A DNA stretch of 64,000 bases from Micavibrio aeruginosavorus_D. Lineage in GTDB: Bacteria; Pseudomonadota; Alphaproteobacteria; Micavibrionales; Micavibrionaceae. The DNA is taken from positions 1,116,001 through 1,180,000 of the forward strand of contig NZ_CP195303.1 of assembly GCF_051245535.1 (NCBI RefSeq), in the 5' to 3' direction. The first letter of the stretch is position 1, and each line of letters begins with the position of its first letter. The position numbers and the translations under genes were made by a program. Positions 52,198-59,782 of the stretch are shown piece by piece. The notes below the pieces were generated by a model. That model had not been told where the DNA came from and did no database searches. It saw only the letters and a list, made by a program, of their open reading frames with translations.

Positions 52198-54057
52198 GTG
52201 CCCATTACATTCTTAAAACCGAACATCCCCTCCGCCCCGCCCGGTGAATTGCCCACCGGGTTTGGGGGATTTCTGTTGTATGTCTGGCGCAAGAACCCGG
52301 TTTTGTGGGGCCTCTTTCTGTTACAGGACATCGTGCATTTTATGCGCTATCCCCTCGCCTTTATCCTGCTCGGGCGGATGATTGATATTTTGAAGGACGC
52401 AAACCCCGCCGATGGCCTGCCCCCGGCGGCGCTGAGCACATTAGCGATGATGGTTGCCGTACTGGGCATTGGAGAGTTGGCGCATATCTGGACCGCGCAC
52501 ACCATCCTGCATTGGAAACCCAAATTGCGCACCGTGATCCGGGGCGATTTCCTGTCCTACACCATGGGGCACAGTCATGCGTATTTTCAGGATAATTTCG
52601 CCGGCGCGCTGGCCCGCAAAGTGTCCGAAGTGGCGGAAAGCGCCCTGCGCCTGCACGATATTATCCGGTTCCAGATCTGGTTCGCCCTGATCCAGATGGG
52701 CACGACCATGTTGTTCATGTTTTCGGTCAATCCATTATACGGATGCGCCCTGCTGTTCTTCATTATTGCGGTGACCACGCCGTTATTCGTGCGTATCCCA
52801 AAATTGCGCCAGCGGTCTTTGCGCTATTCCGAACAACGCGCCCATGTCACGGGCATGGTCGTGGATATGCTGACCAATATTCCGGCGGTGAAATCCTTTG
52901 CCACCTTGCCGCATGAAATTGGCGTGCATAGCGCGGAATCGGATATTGAGCGGACCCGCTACAGCAAATTGCTCCGCAACATGATTCAGATCGAAGATTT
53001 ACGCCGCATCTGCCTTGTCACACTGGGCGGCGGCATGACGGCGCTCGCCTGTATGGGCTGGGCGCATGAATGGATCAGTGTTGGCCAAGCTTCCAGCATT
53101 GCCACCATGTCCTTGATGCTGACCGGTACGACATGGATGCTCAGCGGCGGGATCGTGCAGTTCGTGGACGAAGCGGGCTATATCACCGACGCCCTGCGCA
53201 TCACCGCCCGCCCCCACGGCATTTCCGATGAACCCGGTGCCAAACCATTGCCCGTCACACAGGGCGCAATCGAATATCGCAATGTGAATTTTGCCTTCGC
53301 CAATTTCCCGATTTTCCGCGATTTGAATTTGAAAATTGCAGCGGGTGAGAAAATTGCGCTGGTCGGCCCGTCGGGCGCGGGGAAAAGCACGTTTGTATCC
53401 GTCCTGCTGCGCCTGTATGACCTCAATGGCGGCGAAATTTCCATTGATGGCCAGAACATCGCGCATGTGACACAGGACTCCCTGCGTCAGGCCGTGGCGA
53501 TTATCCCGCAGGACACCGCCCTGTTCCACCGCAGCCTGATGGAAAATATCCGCTATGGCCGTTTGGATGCCACCGATGACGAGGTGATCGCGGCGGCGAA
53601 GAAAGCCTATGCCGATGATTTCATCAACACCTTGCCCGAAGGGTACAACACACTGGTCGGTGAACGCGGCATTCGCTTGTCCGGCGGACAACGCCAACGC
53701 ATTGCGATTGCCCGCGCCATCCTGAAAAACGCCCCGATCCTGATTCTGGACGAGGCCACTTCGGCGCTGGACAGTGAATCCGAACGGCTGATCCAACAGG
53801 CGTTGGACGATTTAATGAAGGGCAAAACGGTCATCGCCATTGCCCACCGCCTGTCCACCATTGCGCGGATGGACCGCATTATTGTGCTGGACCGTGGTGT
53901 GATTGCGGAACAAGGCAACCACGAAACTTTGCTAAAAAATCACGGGCTGTATGCGCGGTTGTGGTCGATGCAGTCGGGTGGTTTTCTGCACGCAGACGAA
54001 ATTGGCGGAGAAAACTCCCCCGCCAATGCCGAACCTGTGAAAACTATTGATGGGTAA
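52198..54057 (+). CDS. ABC exporter, fused membrane and ATPase domains
   Basis: The protein has 619 residues from GTG 52198, which has GGAAAGAG upstream. An ABC_membrane domain with about six helices (residues 30-330) precedes a complete nucleotide-binding domain. The motifs are Walker A VGPSGAGKSTF (near 390), Q-loop IIPQDTALF, signature LSGGQRQRIAIARA, Walker B ILILDEATSALD and H-loop IAHRL. It is a half-transporter expected to form a homodimer exporting a lipid, drug or peptide. No accessory protein gene is adjacent, so the substrate is open. Confidence 0.92.
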   Translation: MPITFLKPNIPSAPPGELPTGFGGFLLYVWRKNPVLWGLFLLQDIVHFMRYPLAFILLGRMIDILKDANPADGLPPAALSTLAMMVAVLGIGELAHIWTAHTILHWKPKLRTVIRGDFLSYTMGHSHAYFQDNFAGALARKVSEVAESALRLHDIIRFQIWFALIQMGTTMLFMFSVNPLYGCALLFFIIAVTTPLFVRIPKLRQRSLRYSEQRAHVTGMVVDMLTNIPAVKSFATLPHEIGVHSAESDIERTRYSKLLRNMIQIEDLRRICLVTLGGGMTALACMGWAHEWISVGQASSIATMSLMLTGTTWMLSGGIVQFVDEAGYITDALRITARPHGISDEPGAKPLPVTQGAIEYRNVNFAFANFPIFRDLNLKIAAGEKIALVGPSGAGKSTFVSVLLRLYDLNGGEISIDGQNIAHVTQDSLRQAVAIIPQDTALFHRSLMENIRYGRLDATDDEVIAAAKKAYADDFINTLPEGYNTLVGERGIRLSGGQRQRIAIARAILKNAPILILDEATSALDSESERLIQQALDDLMKGKTVIAIAHRLSTIARMDRIIVLDRGVIAEQGNHETLLKNHGLYARLWSMQSGGFLHADEIGGENSPANAEPVKTIDG

Positions 54058-54068
54058 GTGAAGCGCTC

Positions 54069-54443
54069 TTACGGCTCCAGCGGCTCAATCGGACGAATGC
54101 CGTTTTTACCAACAATCAGGACATCGTTCTTTTTGCAGATATCAATGCCAAAACGTACGTGAAGTTTACCAACATACGTGCTGACGTTCGTGTCACGGCA
54201 TGTCTTTTCATCAATGTTGCGTGCAAAACGCTTGCCGTACCCTTTAACAACGTCCTTCTTTTCTTCTTCGGTCATTTTTACGCCGGTCTGCGTTTCAACA
54301 TCCTTGGCGATATAATCAGCCATCTGTTTAATCAGCGGGTCATTCTGGTGCGGAGCATCTTCGGCCACAGCGTTTGTTACAACGGCGCTCAGGAAAATGG
54401 CCGCCAGAATGCGGGATGTTGTACGGGAGAAAGATGTCGTCAT
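54069..54443 (-). CDS. Small exported protein of unknown function
   Basis: The protein has 124 residues from ATG 54443 (CAGGATCG upstream). A signal peptide (ILAAIFLSAVVTNAVAE) is followed by a mature part with two cysteines (KTCRDTN and GIDICKKND) that could form one disulfide. DYIAKDVETQTGVKMTEEEK is helical, and HVRFGIDICKK looks strand-like. No family is recognised. It is divergent from greA across a 272-base gap and convergent with the ABC exporter gene. Confidence 0.7.
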   Translation of the reverse strand: MTTSFSRTTSRILAAIFLSAVVTNAVAEDAPHQNDPLIKQMADYIAKDVETQTGVKMTEEEKKDVVKGYGKRFARNIDEKTCRDTNVSTYVGKLHVRFGIDICKKNDVLIVGKNGIRPIEPLEP

Positions 54444-54569
54444 TGTGCGATCCTGCCTATTCGATTTTATGGTTATTATGGAGCATCGTTTATGGCACGC
54501 CGCCCCACCCCGCACAAGGAATTATAAACCGTTTAAAATCAATCCATTAACCCTTCATTTTTATCCCTA

Positions 54570-54599
54570 TTGACCTTTGGTCGGCGCTTGGCCTAATGT
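54570..54599 (+). promoter_or_regulatory. Candidate greA promoter
   Basis: TTGACC (54570-54575), an 18-base spacer and TAATGT (54594-54599) resemble a sigma-70 promoter, with predicted transcription start near 54606. It is about 110 bases before greA and directly before a terminator-like hairpin. Confidence 0.6.
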
Positions 54600-54605
54600 G
54601 CCTTT

Positions 54606-54657
54606 AACAGTTTTGGAACGAACCCAATCCCGTCGCTCGCGGCGGGGTTTGTTTTTT
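54606..54657 (+). ncRNA. Possible GraL-like terminated greA leader RNA
   Basis: Between the predicted start and greA lies a hairpin (AACCC / GGGTT outer stem at 54621-54649, CCG-TCGCTCG-CGG inner stem) followed by a run of six T (54652-54657). Transcripts would stop 58 bases before greA unless read through. E. coli greA has the same arrangement, giving the GraL leader RNAs. No sequence similarity is claimed. Confidence 0.5.
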
Positions 54658-54715
54658 GGAAAAATTTCAAAACACATCAAAAACGAGAAGAAGAACAGAC
54701 GAAGGAATTGAAGTC

Positions 54716-55189
54716 ATGGATAAAGTCCCAATGACCAAACAAGGGTATGACGCGCTGGAAAAAGAGCTGCGCACCCTGAAAAGTGTTGAACGCCCGGCGG
54801 TGATCGTTGCGATTGCCGAAGCCCGCGCGCATGGCGATTTGTCCGAAAACGCCGAATATACCGCCGCGCGCGAACGCCAGAGCTTTATCGAAGGCCGCAT
54901 CAAGGAACTGGAATCCGTTATTTCGGCCGCCCAGATTATTGATCCGTCCAGCCTGACCGGCAACACGATCAAGTTTGGTGCAACCATCTTGCTGGCCGAT
55001 GAAGACAGCGGCGATGAAGTCACGTACAAAATCGTTGGCCCGTATGAATCCAATGCCGACAAGGGCATGATTTCCACCACCGCCCCGATTGCGCGCGCGT
55101 TGATTGGCAAGGGCGTTGGCGACAGCGTCGAAGTAATTACCCCGGCGGGCAAACGCTCCTACGAAGTGCTGGACGTGCAATACATTTAA
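54716..55189 (+). CDS. greA: Transcription elongation factor GreA
   Basis: The protein has 157 residues from ATG 54716 (GAAGGA upstream), the usual GreA length; the frame is open back to 54656. The N-terminal coiled coil (MTKQGYDALEKELRTLKSVE, then AIAEARAHGDLSENAEYTAA with the acidic tip DLSENAEY) is intact. The C-terminal FKBP-like domain reads NTIKFGATILLADEDSGDEV and ALIGKGVGDSVEVITPAGKR. It rescues backtracked RNA polymerase by stimulating transcript cleavage. A terminator follows the gene and a second, upstream one may control it. Confidence 0.96.
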   Translation: MDKVPMTKQGYDALEKELRTLKSVERPAVIVAIAEARAHGDLSENAEYTAARERQSFIEGRIKELESVISAAQIIDPSSLTGNTIKFGATILLADEDSGDEVTYKIVGPYESNADKGMISTTAPIARALIGKGVGDSVEVITPAGKRSYEVLDVQYI

Positions 55190-55207
55190 GCGCGTTAGAA
55201 TAAAGAA

Positions 55208-55247
55208 AAAGACCGCCCCGGGTTTCCCGTTGGCGGTCTTTTTTTTA
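55208..55247 (+). terminator. Rho-independent terminator of greA
   Basis: AAAGACCGCC / GGCGGTCTTT stem followed by a long T-run, about 20 bases after the greA stop. Confidence 0.93.
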
Positions 55248-55265
55248 TTCTTCGGGCGGCCGCGT

Positions 55266-55475
55266 TTAAAGCTTCAGATTCAACGCTTCAATCTGTTTTT
55301 CCGTGCGTTCTACAATGGACTGTGCGGTTTTCGCGTCAATCCTGACCATCGCGCCACCATGGGCCCCCGTCGCAATACAGAACCCGCCTTTTGCGGCGCT
55401 TAATTCTGCTTCCAGAGCGCACAATTCCATTTTGGTTTGAATGCGGCTGATTGTATTGAAAAGTTTCGCCCACAT
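55266..55475 (-). CDS. Small helical protein B of a tandem pair
   Basis: The protein has 69 residues from ATG 55475 with GAGGA upstream. It opens MWAKLFNTISRIQTKMELCA and ends RIDAKTAQSIVERTEKQIEA followed by LNLKL. The C-terminal helix resembles that of the gene immediately upstream (QTAKAIIKESEQRIKDLQ), so the two may be paralogues. No signal peptide or family is seen. The 13-base gap to its partner implies one mRNA. Confidence 0.55.
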   Translation of the reverse strand: MWAKLFNTISRIQTKMELCALEAELSAAKGGFCIATGAHGGAMVRIDAKTAQSIVERTEKQIEALNLKL

Positions 55476-55488
55476 CGCGATCGTTCCT

Positions 55489-55725
55489 CTATCCCAGCTT
55501 GGCTTGCAGATCTTTGATCCGCTGTTCGGATTCCTTGATAATCGCCTTGGCCGTTTGCGGATCAATGTCGCGCAAGGTGTTGGCCACAGACCACGGGCCG
55601 CGCACAGCCATCGGCATCTGCATTTTACCCGCCTTCGCGGCATCGAGACGGTTTTGCTGATCCATGATCTCCAACCGGATGAACAGGTCCGCAACAGGTT
55701 TAAAAATTGATTTCAGAGACGGCAT
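55489..55725 (-). CDS. Small helical protein A of a tandem pair
   Basis: The protein has 78 residues from ATG 55725, which has a strong GGAGGAA; the frame is open further upstream to 55791 but this start is clearly better. It opens MPSLKSIFKPVADLFIRLEI, has an Ala/Lys/Met middle, and ends DPQTAKAIIKESEQRIKDLQ plus AKLG. It is probably a short membrane-associated or cytosolic helical protein. The family is unknown. It heads a two-gene unit with the gene at 55266-55475. Confidence 0.6.
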   Translation of the reverse strand: MPSLKSIFKPVADLFIRLEIMDQQNRLDAAKAGKMQMPMAVRGPWSVANTLRDIDPQTAKAIIKESEQRIKDLQAKLG

Positions 55726-55880
55726 AACGGTTCCTCCGATGTTGGCGGCCAAACGCAGAAGAAGAACAAGAGGATACGCAACATGGATCATGGCCTGAAC
55801 AAATCCACGAACTTATGTAAAGGCCTCGCGGCCAGATGTCAAAGATGATGCAAATTATCTATTAAAATCAAAAGGCTATA

Positions 55881-56354
55881 TTAAACGTCAATCGGCACGC
55901 CCGGCATATCTTTGGTCGAACGGATCGCCAGAGACGACTTCACCGACGTCACGTTCGGCGCGGCGGTCAGTTGTTCGGTCAGGAAATGCTGATAATCATC
56001 CCAATCCTTGGCCACGATTTTCAGCAGGAAGTCCGTCTCCCCCGCCAACATGTGCGATTCCCGCACCATCGGCCAGGTTTCAACCAGTTCCATGAATTTC
56101 TTCAAATCATTCTCGGCCTGACTGACCAATTTCACCTGTGCGAACACGGTAACGCCATATCCCATCGCCGTTGAATCAATGCGCATGAAGTATCCGCGGA
56201 TATAACCGGATTCTTCCAATGCGCGCACACGGCGCAGACATGGCGGTGCGGAAATGCCCGCTTTCTGTGCCAGTTCTACGTTGGTGATGCGTCCGTTTTC
56301 CTGCAGGTGATGAAGTATTTTCTTATCGATTTTATCGAGCTTGACGCGTCGCAT
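55881..56354 (-). CDS. Lrp/AsnC family transcriptional regulator
   Basis: This 157-residue protein has the AsnC-type HTH (KLDKIDKKILHHLQENGRIT, NVELAQKAGISAPPCLRRVR). The C-terminal RAM effector domain (VTVFAQVKLVSQAENDLKKF, ESHMLAGETDFLLKIVAKDW) follows. ISAPPCLRRVRALEESGYI is close to Lrp itself. Such proteins sense amino acids as octamers. It is divergent from the ELM1-family gene across 149 bases, which may hold shared control sites. Target genes cannot be told. Confidence 0.92.
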   Translation of the reverse strand: MRRVKLDKIDKKILHHLQENGRITNVELAQKAGISAPPCLRRVRALEESGYIRGYFMRIDSTAMGYGVTVFAQVKLVSQAENDLKKFMELVETWPMVRESHMLAGETDFLLKIVAKDWDDYQHFLTEQLTAAPNVTSVKSSLAIRSTKDMPGVPIDV

Positions 56355-56503
56355 GGGGATATGTATTTCGCAAAATTGTTATATGAACGAAGGACGCTCT
56401 GATATAAAGTTGCGCGTGGCCCTATGCAAGCCCTTTCTGAAAGCGTTTTCCGCATTGGCATAACACCACAAAAAACCAAGACCATCTTTGGAAAATCCCC
56501 ACA

Positions 56504-57457
56504 ATGACACGCTGCTGGATCGTCACCGAAGGCCTGACCGGAACGGAAAACCAATGTTTGGGCGTAGCTGAAGCGCTTGGCGTTATTCCGGAAATAAAGC
56601 GCATTAACTTGAAGCAGCCTTGGCGCACCCTGTCCCCATGGCTGGGGTTTGAGCATGCGGGCATATTCACCGGCGATTCCATCACCGCCCCATGGCCCGA
56701 CCTCGCGCTGTGTTCCGGACGCAAAGCCATCGCCGCCGCACGTTACATTCGCAAGGCCAGTGGCGGGAAAACTTTGGTCGTGCAAATTCAGGATCCGCGC
56801 GTATCGCCGGACCAATTCGATCTGGTCGCCGTGCCCGCGCACGACCCCACACGCGGACGCAATGTGATTGTCACAACAGGCGCACCCAACCGTATCAATA
56901 AAAAAATGCTGGATGATGCGCGTGGTGATTTTACATCGCTGCTCTCGCCCCTGCCCGCGCCGCGCGTGGCCGTGATGATTGGCGGCACCAGCAAAGCCTA
57001 TGGCATGAATGATGATGTTGCACGCACATTGGCGGCACAGTTAAGCGGCTTGCGCGATCAGGGATGCGGATTGATGATCACCGCGTCGCGCCGCACCGGG
57101 GCCACACAACAGGCCATCATCCGTGATGCGTTGAAAGATGATCCGAACGTCTTCTTCTGGGATGGCACCGGGCCCAATCCGTATCTGGGGTTCCTTGCGT
57201 GGGCCGATGCCGTTCTGGTCACCGCCGACAGCGTGTCGATGTTGTCCGAGGCCGCCACCGCCGGAAAGCCCGTTTACATCATTCCCATGACGGGCGGCGC
57301 CCCCCGGATTGATGCTTTGCACCAAGCCCTGATCAAACACGGCGCGGCCCGGATGTTTGAGGGAAAACTGGACCAATGGACATATCGCCCCCTGAATGAT
57401 GCGGGAATCGTGGCTTTGGCCATATGGAATGCTCTGAAAAACCCGAAAAAGGGATGA
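56504..57457 (+). CDS. ELM1/GtrOC1-family protein (putative glycosyltransferase-like)
   Basis: This 317-residue protein matches the mitochondrial fission ELM1-like family: MTRCWIVTEGLTGTENQCLG, QIQDPRVSPDQFDLVAVPAH, VAVMIGGTSKAYGMNDDVAR, ITASRRTGATQQAIIRDALK and ADAVLVTADSVSMLSEAATA. The pattern is GT-B-like and occurs widely in alphaproteobacteria and plant mitochondria. The bacterial function is not established; a sugar-nucleotide transferase has been suggested. It is followed 78 bases later by trxB on the same strand. Confidence 0.88.
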   Translation: MTRCWIVTEGLTGTENQCLGVAEALGVIPEIKRINLKQPWRTLSPWLGFEHAGIFTGDSITAPWPDLALCSGRKAIAAARYIRKASGGKTLVVQIQDPRVSPDQFDLVAVPAHDPTRGRNVIVTTGAPNRINKKMLDDARGDFTSLLSPLPAPRVAVMIGGTSKAYGMNDDVARTLAAQLSGLRDQGCGLMITASRRTGATQQAIIRDALKDDPNVFFWDGTGPNPYLGFLAWADAVLVTADSVSMLSEAATAGKPVYIIPMTGGAPRIDALHQALIKHGAARMFEGKLDQWTYRPLNDAGIVALAIWNALKNPKKG

Positions 57458-57535
57458 TTTTGCCCTTTACCCCTCCTCCTCCGCCAATTAAGACTATGTT
57501 ATTCAAGTCATTTAGTAGAGTAAGGACGGATCGTC

Positions 57536-58525
57536 ATGAGCACTGGCGCGGACACAGCGACGCACACGAAAGTATTGATTATTGGATCTGGCCCGGCCGG
57601 ATACACGGCAGCCATCTATGCCGCGCGTGCCAATTTGAATCCGATTCAGATTCTGGGTCTGGAACCGGGTGGCCAGTTGACCATCACCACCGACGTTGAA
57701 AACTTCCCCGGCTTCGCTGACGTGATCCAAGGCCCGTGGCTGATGGACCAGATGAAGGCCCAGGCCGAACATGTCGGCACCAAGATGGTTTATGATTTTA
57801 TCAAAGAAGTGGATTTCAACGTCCGCCCCTATCGCGCCATCGCCGATTCCGGCACCGTGTACACCGCCGACACCGTGATTATCTGCACGGGCGCAAAAGC
57901 CCGCTGGTTGGGCCTGGAAGGCGAACAGACATTCCGTGGTCTGGGCGTATCCGCCTGTGCCACATGCGACGGGTTCTTCTTCCGTGGGAAGAAAGTGGCC
58001 GTTGTGGGTGGCGGGTCCGCCGCCGTGGAAGAAGCCATCTTCCTCACCAATTTCTGTGAGAAGGTCACGTTGATCCACCGCCGCGATACATTGCGCGCGG
58101 AAAAGATCGCGCAGGACCGCCTGTTCAAAAACCCGAAGGTTGAAGTGATCTGGGACAGCGTTGTGGAAGACATTTTGGGCGATAACAGCCAAGGTGGCGC
58201 GGGCGTCACCGGATTGTCGTTGAAAAACGTCAAAACGGGGGATGTATCCACGCTGGATGTCGACGGCATGTTCGTCGCCATCGGGCACGTTCCGGCAACG
58301 GAAATTTTCAAGGGCAAGGTCAATCTGGACAGCGAAGGCTACATCGTCACCGCACCGGATTCCACCGCCACCAATATCCCCGGCGTCTTCGCCGCAGGCG
58401 ATGTGAAAGATAAAACATTCCGCCAAGCGGTGACCGCCGCCGGTATGGGATGCATGGCTGCGCTGGAAGCGGATCGCTATCTGGCCGTACTGGAATCTGA
58501 CCACCGCGCGCACGCGGCCGAATAA
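57536..58525 (+). CDS. trxB: Thioredoxin-disulfide reductase
   Basis: This 329-residue flavoprotein has an FAD motif near the N-terminus (VLIIGSGPAGYTAAIYAARA) and the redox pair Cys141-Cys144 in SACATCDGFFFRGKKVAVVG. The NADPH motif is VVGGGSAAVEEAIFL. The C-terminal FAD segment is IPGVFAAGDVKDKTFRQAV. It reduces thioredoxin with NADPH in the cytosol. AAGGA lies upstream of ATG 57536. The next gene, a LysR regulator 34 bases downstream, is likely co-transcribed. Confidence 0.97.
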   Translation: MSTGADTATHTKVLIIGSGPAGYTAAIYAARANLNPIQILGLEPGGQLTITTDVENFPGFADVIQGPWLMDQMKAQAEHVGTKMVYDFIKEVDFNVRPYRAIADSGTVYTADTVIICTGAKARWLGLEGEQTFRGLGVSACATCDGFFFRGKKVAVVGGGSAAVEEAIFLTNFCEKVTLIHRRDTLRAEKIAQDRLFKNPKVEVIWDSVVEDILGDNSQGGAGVTGLSLKNVKTGDVSTLDVDGMFVAIGHVPATEIFKGKVNLDSEGYIVTAPDSTATNIPGVFAAGDVKDKTFRQAVTAAGMGCMAALEADRYLAVLESDHRAHAAE

Positions 58526-58559
58526 CGAAACACCAAACGAAGAACAGGACGTCGCGGCA

Positions 58560-59450
58560 ATGGATTGGGACAAGCTTCGCATTTTTCACGCCGTTGCCGA
58601 GGCCGGAAGTTTTACCCATGCCGGTGAAACGCTGAACCTCAGCCAATCCGCCGTATCGCGGCAGATCAGTTCGCTGGAAGAAAGTCTGGGCGTCACCCTG
58701 TTCCACCGCCATGCGCGGGGATTGTTGCTGACTGAACAAGGCGAATTGCTACATAAAACGGCCCGCGATATTTTCGGCCAGCTTTCAATGATCGAAGGGC
58801 AATTGCTGGATTCAAAACAATTGCCCGAAGGCCCGCTGCGCATCACCGTTGCGGAATTTATCGGCTCGACATGGCTGGCCCCCAATCTGGGGCGGTTCCG
58901 CGAACAATATCCGGATATTCAACTGACCATCCTGTTGGATGATCGCATTTTGAATCTGGGCATGCGCGAAGCCGATGCCGCCATTCGTTTGTACAAACCG
59001 GAACAACCGGATTTGATTCAGCGTCAATTGACGACATTGAATTTCCGCATCTGTGCATCATCGTCTTATTTGAAAAAACACGGCACGCCGAAGGACATCA
59101 AGGATCTGCAATCGCATACGTTGATCGGCTTCCCGGAAAACGTTCCCGCGCCGTATGCCGATCCGAACTGGTTGTTCCGCATCGCCGGCGTGGACCCGGA
59201 AGATTACAACAAGATCATTATGATGAACTCGCTCTACGCCATCCAGCGCGCGGTGGAAAGCGATGCCGGTATTGCCTCCCTGCCCGATTACATGATCCGC
59301 CAGAATCCCGACCTGCAAATCATCCTGCCCGATGCCGAACGGGCCGGTGTGGACATGTATTTCGTGTACCCGGAAGAACGCCGCCATTCCCGCCGCATCG
59401 CGATTCTGCGGGACTTCCTGATCGAAAATATCCAAAAAACCGGGAAATAA
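58560..59450 (+). CDS. LysR-family transcriptional regulator
   Basis: This 296-residue protein has the LysR HTH (MDWDKLRIFHAVAEAGSFTH, LNLSQSAVSRQISSLEESLG) and wing (LFHRHARGLLLTEQG). The effector domain follows (LRITVAEFIGSTWLAPNLGR, ILDDRILNLGMREADAAIRL). It is of the type often found right after trxB in alphaproteobacteria and may be redox-related, though no cysteine pair of the OxyR kind is visible. AGGA precedes the start. A terminator follows 32 bases after the stop. Confidence 0.92.
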   Translation: MDWDKLRIFHAVAEAGSFTHAGETLNLSQSAVSRQISSLEESLGVTLFHRHARGLLLTEQGELLHKTARDIFGQLSMIEGQLLDSKQLPEGPLRITVAEFIGSTWLAPNLGRFREQYPDIQLTILLDDRILNLGMREADAAIRLYKPEQPDLIQRQLTTLNFRICASSSYLKKHGTPKDIKDLQSHTLIGFPENVPAPYADPNWLFRIAGVDPEDYNKIIMMNSLYAIQRAVESDAGIASLPDYMIRQNPDLQIILPDAERAGVDMYFVYPEERRHSRRIAILRDFLIENIQKTGK

Positions 59451-59481
59451 GCCTGTTTTTGGCATCGCACAACCCGCTTAC

Positions 59482-59505
59482 AACGCCCGGTTACGGGCGT
59501 TTTTC
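59482..59505 (+). terminator. Rho-independent terminator of trxB-lysR unit
   Basis: AACGCCCG-GTTA-CGGGCGTT followed by TTTCTT; it isolates the following RNA candidate from upstream transcription. Confidence 0.88.
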
Positions 59506-59572
59506 TTATGAAAATCAACGCACTAAGCCATTGGTATGCAAAAAACGCATATCAGATCATGCGAAAAATGCT

Positions 59573-59602
59573 GTAGACGCGAAGGATCGAGTGGGTATAT
59601 AA
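59573..59602 (+). promoter_or_regulatory. Candidate promoter of the small RNA
   Basis: A -35-like TAGACG (59574-59579) and TATATA/ATATAA (59596-59602) are 16-17 bases apart. The predicted start near 59609 is exactly the first base of hairpin 1 of the RNA candidate. Confidence 0.55.
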
Positions 59603-59608
59603 AGCGGC

Positions 59609-59711
59609 CATCGACGTTTCGACGTTGATGGGATCTTCCCAGATCCTACGTCTCCCAGACGTGAAACCTCCCTGTTCAACTCGCCGGGCCCAAGTGGTCC
59701 GGTTTTTTTTT
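59609..59711 (+). ncRNA. Candidate anti-Shine-Dalgarno small RNA (or patatin leader)
   Basis: About 103 bases are almost fully structured. Hairpin 1 is CATCGACG / CGTTGATG (59609-59630). Hairpin 2 is GGATCT-TCCC-AGATCC (59631-59646). Hairpin 3 is ACGTCT-CCC-AGACGT (59648-59662). A linker with CCTCCC (59667-59672) follows. The terminator CCGGGCC-CAAGT-GGTCCGG (59684-59702) ends in nine T. The UCCC loops and CCUCCC can pair with ribosome-binding sites. There is no open frame of note. It ends 71 bases before the first patatin gene, so a leader or attenuator role is the alternative. Confidence 0.75.
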
Positions 59712-59782
59712 GCGCGAATTGGATTGGGCCGCGATATACTGGATACCCGATTCACTCAAAGCGTTTTTACAGAATCCATCCC

